From an alpha proteobacterium 3107 (GTDB lineage Bacteria; Pseudomonadota; Alphaproteobacteria; Rhodobacterales; Rhodobacteraceae), in contig JPPB01000016.1 of NCBI GenBank assembly GCA_001483205.1, forward strand, positions 1 to 6,000: a DNA stretch of 6,000 nt, in the 5' to 3' direction. How positions within the stretch are numbered: position 1 is the stretch's first letter; each line of letters starts with the position of its first letter. Below the pieces are notes generated by a model, which was not told where the DNA came from, ran no database searches, and worked only from the letters and a program-made list of their open reading frames with translations. Made by a program: the position numbers and the translations under genes. This document shows positions 1 through 4,476 of the stretch, one piece after another.

Positions 1-13
1 GCGTCATGTTCAT
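1..13 (-). CDS. 5' end of a minus-strand gene downstream of aroE (coaE by synteny), cut by the window edge
   Basis: Reading the minus strand, an ATG at 13-11 overlaps the aroE stop codon as ATGA, the usual four-base overlap of translationally coupled genes. A second in-frame ATG lies at 7-5. Only about four codons (M-N-M-T) are in the window, so the product cannot be read from sequence. In Rhodobacterales the gene after aroE is usually coaE (dephospho-CoA kinase), followed by dnaQ. That identity is inference from remembered gene order alone. No strong Shine-Dalgarno is visible inside the end of aroE, which fits coupling to aroE translation. Confidence 0.35.
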
Positions 14-846
14 ATGCGCAAAATCGCCCCGCGCGCGGCCTCATCGACCTCGGGCCGCACACCGAACCAGCGCTCAAAACCGGGCACCGCCTGATGCAGC
101 AACATGCCAAGCCCGTCAACCACCTGACAGCCCGCATCGCGCGCCGCCTTCAGAAACCCGGTCTCAAGCGGGGTATATACCAGGTCCGTCACCACCATGC
201 CCGGTTTCAGCCCGTCAAGAGGCGCGCGGAAATCCGGCATCCCCTGCATCCCCAGAGAGGTCGCATTGACGACGGTCACCGCATCATCGATCATATTTCC
301 GGCGGCAATCCAGTCCACCACACAGACCTTGGCCCCGAACTCGACCCGCATTGCCTCGGCCCGCGCCTGTGTCCGGTTCGAGAGGCGTATTTCCGGCGCG
401 CCTGCCTCAATAAGCGACGCAATCACCGCCCGCGCCGCGCCGCCCGCGCCGAAAATCGCGGCAGGCCCGGTTTGCGGCTGCCAGTCCGGTGCGCCCCGAC
501 GCAGGTTCTCGGTAAAACCGTAACCATCTGTATTGTCGGCATGAATTTTACCATCATCCTGAAAGACCAGCGTATTGGCAGAACCGATCAGCGCCGCACG
601 ATCCGTCACCATATCCGCGAGCTCCAGCACCTTTTCCTTGTGCGGGATGGTGACATTGAGGCCGACGAATCCCATCCGGGGCAACGCGCGGATCACCTGT
701 TTGAAGGCGTCCCGGCCAACCTCCATCGGGATGTAATGACCACGAATGCCATGGGTTTTCAGCCAGTGCCCATGAAGTGCGGGCGATTTGCTGTGGCCGA
801 CGGGCGACCCGATCACACCGGCAAGGGGGATTTTGTTCTGGCTCAT
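10..846 (-). CDS. aroE: Shikimate dehydrogenase (NADP+), AroE
   Basis: AroE reversibly reduces 3-dehydroshikimate to shikimate with NADPH in the cytosolic pathway to chorismate and aromatic amino acids. The chosen ATG at 846 gives 278 residues, normal for the family. It is preceded by GAGGAG (plus-strand 857-862) ten bases upstream, and the protein opens directly into the substrate-binding domain. Visible motifs are GHSKSP with the shikimate-binding serines S19 and S21; NVTIPHK ending in the catalytic lysine K70; GSANT at 88-92; NTDG with catalytic D107; the dinucleotide-binding loop GAGGAAR at 133-139; NRT at 157-159, which reads the NADP 2'-phosphate; NATSLGM at 194-200; and DGLGMLLHQA at 244-253. 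An upstream in-frame ATG at 918 would add 24 residues unlike the family, so I rejected it. The gene is divergent from hemJ and heads a minus-strand cluster. All key residues are intact. Confidence 0.97.
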   Translation of the reverse strand: MSQNKIPLAGVIGSPVGHSKSPALHGHWLKTHGIRGHYIPMEVGRDAFKQVIRALPRMGFVGLNVTIPHKEKVLELADMVTDRAALIGSANTLVFQDDGKIHADNTDGYGFTENLRRGAPDWQPQTGPAAIFGAGGAARAVIASLIEAGAPEIRLSNRTQARAEAMRVEFGAKVCVVDWIAAGNMIDDAVTVVNATSLGMQGMPDFRAPLDGLKPGMVVTDLVYTPLETGFLKAARDAGCQVVDGLGMLLHQAVPGFERWFGVRPEVDEAARGAILRI

Positions 847-856
847 TGCGGACGCA

Positions 857-862
857 CTCCTC
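857..862 (-). promoter_or_regulatory. Ribosome binding site of aroE
   Basis: The minus strand reads GAGGAG here, with ten bases to the ATG at 846. This strong Shine-Dalgarno decides the start of aroE in favour of 846 over the in-frame ATG at 918, which lies upstream of it. Confidence 0.75.
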
Positions 863-869
863 AGGCCAG

Positions 870-899
870 AGGATAGGACAAAACCCCGGACGCTGGCAA
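870..899 (-). promoter_or_regulatory. Candidate sigma-70-type promoter for aroE
   Basis: On the minus strand, TTGCCA (plus-strand 894-899, five of six matches to TTGACA) is followed after 18 bases by TATCCT (870-875, four of six matches to TATAAT). Transcription would start a few bases short of the aroE ribosome binding site and give a short leader. The prediction rests on consensus matching alone. GGATAGGAC, which contains the -10 bases on the plus strand, recurs at 931-939 without a -35 partner. Confidence 0.35.
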
Positions 900-904
900 C
901 GGCT

Positions 905-1105
905 TGTGGAGAAGTCATCGAAAAAGGCCGGGATAGGACGCCGGGTTTCGGGGCGGATTGCGCGGGGGGCCGGAAAATTCATGCGGTTATCCTTGAATCG
1001 CCCCCGATAGCCGGTGATTTGCAGCCTCTTTCCACTGTGGGAAAGGAAAACTCCGGGGCCGGGGAAAGGCAGGATAATCAACAGGCCGGGTTGTGATTGT
1101 CCACA
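905..1105. promoter_or_regulatory. Cluster of three DnaA-box-like 9-mers
   Basis: Compared with the consensus TTATCCACA, the minus strand at 905-913 reads TTCTCCACA (8 of 9), the minus strand at 1036-1044 reads TTTCCCACA (7 of 9), and the plus strand at 1097-1105 reads TTGTCCACA (8 of 9). No perfect box was found. All three keep the conserved CACA end. Three weak sites in 200 bases are suggestive of DnaA binding but could occur by chance in a spacer. Confidence 0.3.
1028..1045. repeat. Short imperfect inverted repeat in the aroE-hemJ spacer
   Basis: CTTTCCAC (1028-1035) faces GTGGGAAAG (1037-1045) across a single T, with one extra G in the right arm. The right arm contains the DnaA-box-like 9-mer at 1036-1044. 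With almost no loop it is more likely a protein-binding dyad than an RNA hairpin. No following T-run is present, so it is not a terminator. Confidence 0.4.
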
Positions 1106-1266
1106 GGTTTCTGCGCCGGAAAATTTTTGCCAACTCACTGTCTTACAATACGGAATTTTACCCTTGTTGATATGTCTACGGGTGGCTTCCGCCTGCCGCC
1201 ACCCCCTGAATAACCCGGTGCAAAAGCATTTGATCCCCGGTTTCTGCCCCCCCGGAAAAAACATCA

Positions 1267-1289
1267 TCCCTTTTTCTCTCTTTTTCTTT
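1267..1289 (+). other. 23-base uninterrupted pyrimidine run upstream of hemJ
   Basis: Every base from 1267 to 1289 is C or T, mostly T, in an otherwise mixed GC-rich spacer. It ends 35 bases before the hemJ ATG. It would be unstructured in a hemJ leader RNA and T-rich in DNA. Possible roles are an easily melted DNA segment or a single-stranded landing site for ribosomes. Neither can be shown here. Confidence 0.45.
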
Positions 1290-1324
1290 ATGAGGGATAA
1301 CGGGGGTGGTCAGGAAAGGATGAC

Positions 1325-1777
1325 ATGATCGGGTTTTTGTCAGAAGCATATCCGTGGATCAGGGCGTTCCATGTGATTGCGGTGATTGCGTGGATGGCAG
1401 GGCTTTTCTATCTGCCGAGGCTGTTCGTCTATCATGCGGAAAACGCGCCGCCCGGATCAGATACTGATGCCCTGTTTCAGACCATGGAATTGCGCCTGCT
1501 GCGGTTGATTATGAACCCGGCAATGATCGTCACATGGGTTTTCGGCCTGTGTCTGGTGTTTACCCCCGGCGTCATTGACTGGACAGCGATTTGGCCGTGG
1601 ACAAAAACCGCCGGGGTGCTGGCGATGACCTGGTTCCACCATTGGCTGGGGCGGCGGCGCAAGGATTTCGCCCGTGGCCAAAATACGCGCCCCGGCCGCA
1701 CCTACCGGCTGATGAACGAGCTGCCGACCGTCCTTCTGATCATAATCGTGGTCTCAGTCATTGTCCGCCCCGGCTGA
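1325..1777 (+). CDS. hemJ: Protoporphyrinogen IX oxidase HemJ (UPF0093/CopD-like membrane protein)
   Basis: HemJ is a small inner-membrane protein that oxidises protoporphyrinogen IX to protoporphyrin IX, the step before iron insertion in heme synthesis. It replaces HemG or HemY in most alphaproteobacteria. The 150-residue product has the family length and about four hydrophobic segments (roughly 12-35, 62-82, 92-108, 132-148). The family signature [20 protein letters not shown] at 15-34 contains H16, W23 and R32, followed by YH at 36-37. K94 lies in WTKTAGV and a pair of histidines at 105-106. Conserved His and Lys residues are linked to heme binding and activity in studied members. The start is supported by AGGAAAGGA ending at 1320. 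A minimal ATG-ACA-TGA at 1320-1328 overlaps the start codon. The 3' end and stop codon lie in a long inverted repeat shared with the rho leader. Confidence 0.93.
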   Translation: MIGFLSEAYPWIRAFHVIAVIAWMAGLFYLPRLFVYHAENAPPGSDTDALFQTMELRLLRLIMNPAMIVTWVFGLCLVFTPGVIDWTAIWPWTKTAGVLAMTWFHHWLGRRRKDFARGQNTRPGRTYRLMNELPTVLLIIIVVSVIVRPG

Positions 1778-1798
1778 GGGGAATTGACTCGAGACCAC
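1748..1798 (+). repeat. Long inverted repeat across the hemJ stop codon
   Basis: GTGGTCTCAGTCA (1748-1760) pairs with TGACT-C-GAGACCAC (1785-1798), giving 13 base pairs with one bulged C at 1790. Inside, CCCC (1768-1771) can pair with GGGG (1778-1781), which puts the hemJ stop TGA (1775-1777) in the six-base apical loop. No T-run follows, so it is not a standard intrinsic terminator. It could protect the 3' end of a hemJ transcript, attenuate read-through into rho, or act as a DNA dyad over the candidate rho promoter, whose -35 box lies in the right arm region. Confidence 0.6.
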
Positions 1799-1812
1799 AA
1801 ACCCCTTATGAG
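1784..1812 (+). promoter_or_regulatory. Candidate sigma-70-type promoter for rho
   Basis: TTGACT (1784-1789, five of six matches to TTGACA) is followed after 17 bases by TATGAG (1807-1812, four of six matches to TATAAT). Transcription would begin near 1819, just before the palindrome at 1821-1836, and give a leader of about 65 bases before the rho ATG. It would let rho be expressed apart from hemJ. This is consensus matching only. Confidence 0.4.
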
Positions 1813-1820
1813 ACCGGGAT

Positions 1821-1836
1821 GTGGCGGTCCCGCCAC
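1821..1836 (+). repeat. Perfect GC-rich palindrome in the rho leader
   Basis: GTGGCGG and CCGCCAC flank a central TC; as RNA it would fold as a six-pair stem GTGGCG/CGCCAC with loop GTCC. An alternative fold pairs CGGGA (1815-1819) with TCCCG (1828-1832). No T-run follows, which argues against an intrinsic terminator. Its place near the predicted rho transcription start suggests an operator or leader-RNA element. Confidence 0.5.
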
Positions 1837-1865
1837 GGAAACCCCCCTTGTGAACGATACGGAGA

Positions 1866-1881
1866 GGCCCGGATCAGGGCC
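1866..1881 (+). promoter_or_regulatory. Small hairpin over the putative rho ribosome binding site
   Basis: GGCCC (1866-1870) pairs with GGGCC (1877-1881) around the loop GGATCA. The right arm contains the AGGG (1876-1879) that is the best Shine-Dalgarno candidate for the ATG at 1885. When folded, the stem would hide the ribosome binding site three bases from the start codon, a possible means of translational control. A purine-rich GGAGAGG at 1861-1867 lies too far upstream to serve the start directly. Confidence 0.4.
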
Positions 1882-1884
1882 GCT

Positions 1885-3165
1885 ATGCCTGACATGACCC
1901 AAGACAGTCTGTCCCTTGCCGACCTGAAAGCCCATTCCGCCAAAGACCTGCTGTCGATGGCCGAAACGCTGGAGATCGAGAATGCCTCGACCATGCGCAA
2001 GGGCGAAATGATGTTCCAGATTCTCCGTGAACGCGCCGAAGAGGGCTGGGAAATCTTCGGCGACGGGGTGCTGGAGGTGCTTCAGGACGGTTTCGGCTTT
2101 CTGCGCTCACCGGAGGCCAATTATCTGCCCGGCCCGGATGACATCTATATCTCGCCCGACATCATCAAGCGGTTTTCGCTCCGCACCGGCGATACGGTCG
2201 AGGGCGTCATCCATGCCCCGCGCGAGGGCGAAAACTATTTCGGCCTGACCAAGGTGACAAAGATCAATTTCGGCGCGCCGGAACAGGCCCGTCACAAGGT
2301 CAGCTTTGACAACCTGACGCCGCTCTACCCGGATCAGCGCATAAAACTGGAGATCGAAAATCCGACCGTCAAAGACCGCTCGGCGCGAATCATTGATCTG
2401 GTGGCCCCGATCGGCAAAGGCCAGCGTTCGCTGATCGTCGCCCCCCCCCGCACCGGCAAGACCGTCCTGTTGCAGAACATCGCCCATTCGATTGAGACCA
2501 ACCACCCCGAATGTTATCTGATCGTCCTGCTGATCGATGAGCGCCCCGAAGAGGTGACCGACATGCAGCGCTCGGTCAAGGGCGAGGTCATTTCCTCGAC
2601 TTTCGACGAACCGGCCACCCGCCATGTCGCAGTTTCCGAAATGGTGATCGAAAAGGCCAAACGGCTGGTCGAGCACAAACGCGATGTCGTGATTCTGCTT
2701 GATTCGATCACCCGTCTGGGCCGGGCCTTCAACACCGTCGTGCCGTCCTCTGGCAAGGTTCTGACCGGCGGGGTGGACGCCAATGCGCTGCAACGCCCGA
2801 AACGGTTTTTCGGTGCCGCCCGCAATATCGAGGAAGGCGGGTCGCTGACCATCATTTCCACCGCGCTGATTGATACCGGCAGCCGCATGGATGAGGTGAT
2901 CTTTGAGGAGTTCAAAGGCACCGGCAACTCGGAAATCGTGCTTGACCGGAAAGTCGCCGACAAACGGGTGTTCCCGGCCATCGACATTCTGAAATCGGGG
3001 ACGCGGAAAGAAGACCTGCTGATCGAGAAAGGCGATCTGCAAAAGACCTTCGTTCTGCGGCGGATTCTGAACCCGATGGGGGCGACGGATTCGATTGAAT
3101 TTCTGCTGTCCAAGCTGAAACAGACCAAGACAAATGCGGAATTCTTCGACTCCATGAACGCATAA
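1885..3165 (+). CDS. rho: Transcription termination factor Rho
   Basis: Rho is a cytosolic hexameric ATP-driven RNA translocase that ends transcription at unstructured C-rich sites. The ATG at 1885 gives 426 residues, close to the 419 of E. coli, and an ATG three codons on (1894) is a near-equal alternative. The 98 codons open upstream in this frame read through hemJ and do not resemble Rho. In order: an N-terminal helical domain (about 1-55); a cold-shock RNA-binding fold with RNP1-like DGFGFLRS at 68-75; the Walker A loop PPRTGKT at 187-193; DERPEEV at 218-224 with the catalytic glutamate E219; Walker [11 protein letters not shown] at 271-280; the RNA-contacting Q loop [10 protein letters not shown] at 292-301; the R loop GTGNSE at 345-350; and arginine finger R374 in SGTRKE. 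All key residues are present. Codons end in C more often than in mnmE or mnmG, fitting strong expression. A nine-C run (2441-2449) lies at the Walker A codons. Confidence 0.98.
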   Translation: MPDMTQDSLSLADLKAHSAKDLLSMAETLEIENASTMRKGEMMFQILRERAEEGWEIFGDGVLEVLQDGFGFLRSPEANYLPGPDDIYISPDIIKRFSLRTGDTVEGVIHAPREGENYFGLTKVTKINFGAPEQARHKVSFDNLTPLYPDQRIKLEIENPTVKDRSARIIDLVAPIGKGQRSLIVAPPRTGKTVLLQNIAHSIETNHPECYLIVLLIDERPEEVTDMQRSVKGEVISSTFDEPATRHVAVSEMVIEKAKRLVEHKRDVVILLDSITRLGRAFNTVVPSSGKVLTGGVDANALQRPKRFFGAARNIEEGGSLTIISTALIDTGSRMDEVIFEEFKGTGNSEIVLDRKVADKRVFPAIDILKSGTRKEDLLIEKGDLQKTFVLRRILNPMGATDSIEFLLSKLKQTKTNAEFFDSMNA

Positions 3166-3174
3166 CTCTCTGTA

Positions 3175-4473
3175 ATGGATACGATTTTCGCGCTGTCATC
3201 GGCGCGGGGCAAGGCAGGGGTTGCCGTGGTCCGTGTCTCGGGGCCGCACAGCTTTGCGGTGGGCCGGGCGCTGGCCGGGTCACTGCCCGCCGCCCCCCGC
3301 GCCGCCGGGCTGCGCCGGATCACGGACCGGGACGGCGCACATGTGGATGACGCGCTGGTTCTGGCTTTTCCCGAGGGCCACAGCTTTACCGGCGAGCAAA
3401 CCCTTGAGCTGCACCTGCATGGCAGCCTGGCCACGGTTGAGCGCGTTCTGAAATTGCTGTCCGGTTTCAAAGATTTGCGTCAGGCAGAGCCGGGGGAGTT
3501 CACCCGCCGGGCGCTCGAGAACGGACGGCTTGATCTGGCCCGTGTCGAGGGGCTGGCCGATCTGATTGATGCCGAGACCGAAGCGCAGCGAAAACAGGCA
3601 TTGCGGGTTTTGTCCGGCGCGCTGGGTGAGCGGGCCGAAACCTGGCGGCGCTGGCTGATCCGCGCGGCGGCGCTGCTGGAGGCGGTGATTGATTTCGCCG
3701 ATGAGGACATTCCCGCCGATGTCACGCCCGAGGTGCTGGGCCTGATTGACCGGGCGCGGGCCAGCCTGTCGGCAGAGCTGAAGGGGGTTGCGATCTCGGA
3801 GCGTATTCGCGAGGGGTTTGAGGTCGCCATTCTCGGCCCGCCCAATATCGGCAAATCGACCCTGCTGAATGCGCTGGCCGGGCGCGAGGCGGCGATCACA
3901 TCCGAATTTGCCGGCACCACCCGCGACGTGATCGAGGTGCGGATGGACCTCTGCGGGCTGCCGGTGACGGTGCTTGATACCGCCGGTCTGCGCGAGGCCG
4001 GGGATGCGATTGAGGAAATCGGTATTTCGCGGGCATTGGGCCGGGCGCGTCTGGCGGATTTGCGCATCTTTCTGACCAGGGATGGCCTGCCGCTCGCCGG
4101 TTTACCGCCAGAGGGCGATGATCTGGTCGTGCTCGGCAAGGCGGACCTGACCGGGGCCGGGGACAGCGGGCTTGCGGTGTCGGGCAAAACCGGCCTTGGG
4201 CTTGAGCACCTGATTGACCGGGTAGGGCAAATCCTGTCCCGCCGGGCGGCAGGCGCGGGCATCGCCATCCGGGAACGCCACCGGGTTTGCATCGAAAACG
4301 CCCTTGTCGCTTTGGAATCGGCGCGACATGAGCTATTGAGGGGCACGGATCGCCCGGAACTGGCGGCGGAAGACCTGCGCAGCACCGTCCGGGCGCTTGA
4401 CATGCTGATTGGCCGGGTGGATGTGGAAAACCTGCTGGATGAAATCTTTTCCAGCTTCTGCATCGGAAAATAG
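3175..4473 (+). CDS. mnmE: tRNA uridine-5-carboxymethylaminomethyl modification GTPase MnmE (TrmE)
   Basis: MnmE works with MnmG to add a carboxymethylaminomethyl or aminomethyl group to C5 of wobble uridine U34 in certain tRNAs. It uses a tetrahydrofolate-bound one-carbon unit and GTP-driven movement. The 432-residue product starts [10 protein letters not shown], typical of the family. The N-terminal folate-binding domain covers about 1-118 and a helical domain surrounds the inserted G domain. Visible G motifs are G1 GPPNIGKS (221-228), G2 AGTTRD (246-251), G3 DTAG (268-271) and G5-like SGKTG (336-340). The C-terminal FCIGK with catalytic C429 is intact. The G4 position reads GKAD (321-324), not the canonical NKxD, which is unusual on its face. 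The gene begins nine bases after the rho stop with no visible Shine-Dalgarno, so translation may be coupled to rho. It is followed three bases later by mnmG. Confidence 0.97.
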   Translation: MDTIFALSSARGKAGVAVVRVSGPHSFAVGRALAGSLPAAPRAAGLRRITDRDGAHVDDALVLAFPEGHSFTGEQTLELHLHGSLATVERVLKLLSGFKDLRQAEPGEFTRRALENGRLDLARVEGLADLIDAETEAQRKQALRVLSGALGERAETWRRWLIRAAALLEAVIDFADEDIPADVTPEVLGLIDRARASLSAELKGVAISERIREGFEVAILGPPNIGKSTLLNALAGREAAITSEFAGTTRDVIEVRMDLCGLPVTVLDTAGLREAGDAIEEIGISRALGRARLADLRIFLTRDGLPLAGLPPEGDDLVVLGKADLTGAGDSGLAVSGKTGLGLEHLIDRVGQILSRRAAGAGIAIRERHRVCIENALVALESARHELLRGTDRPELAAEDLRSTVRALDMLIGRVDVENLLDEIFSSFCIGK

Positions 4474-4476
4474 GGG

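Larger units (their letters stand above)
847..1324. other. Divergent intergenic spacer; possible chromosomal origin region
   Basis: This is 478 bases between the divergently transcribed aroE and hemJ. No open reading frame here looks like a protein; translations are arginine-, proline- and cysteine-rich shadows. Several DnaA-box-like 9-mers lie between 905 and 1105. A relatively A+T-rich patch with AAAATTTTT lies near 1120-1165, and TTATCC cores occur at 987-992, 1072-1077 (reverse) and 1295-1300 (reverse). CCGGAAAA occurs three times (970-977, 1116-1123, 1252-1259). TACAAT at 1144-1149 resembles a -10 box but has no -35 at proper spacing, so I cannot place the hemJ promoter. In many alphaproteobacteria the origin lies in the gene cluster that carries rho, mnmE, mnmG and parAB. 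Genes here point away from the spacer on both sides. Origin function is inference and is not shown by the sequence. Confidence 0.3.

Noticed and set aside
847..918. Upstream in-frame ATG of aroE at 918, adding 24 residues
   Set aside because: The added residues are not AroE-like, and the strong GAGGAG at 857-862 serves the ATG at 846.
554..1267. A 237-codon minus-strand open frame overlapping aroE
   Set aside because: It lies in a different frame over aroE coding sequence and the spacer, and its translation does not resemble a protein. It is a shadow of aroE and GC-rich DNA.
1014..1328. A 104-codon open frame across the aroE-hemJ spacer
   Set aside because: Its translation is low-complexity in character (Cys, Pro and Phe runs), matches no family I know, lacks a Shine-Dalgarno, and ends on the hemJ start codon. 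It is a chance frame in non-coding DNA.
1373..1390. Tandem nine-base repeat GTGATTGCG twice in hemJ
   Set aside because: It encodes V-I-A-V-I-A in a family-conserved membrane helix, so it reflects protein sequence and codon choice, not a DNA element.
1821..1836. The rho-leader palindrome as an intrinsic terminator of hemJ
   Set aside because: The stem is followed by GGAAACCCCCC, not a T-run, so standard intrinsic termination is not supported.
1591..1884. A 98-codon N-terminal extension of rho reading back through hemJ
   Set aside because: The extension overlaps hemJ in another frame and has no Rho-like sequence. Rho family length and the conserved N-terminus fit a start at 1885 or 1894.
3480..4463. 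A 327-codon minus-strand open frame opposite mnmE
   Set aside because: It is serine- and arginine-rich antisense translation of a GC-rich gene whose sense product is unmistakably MnmE.
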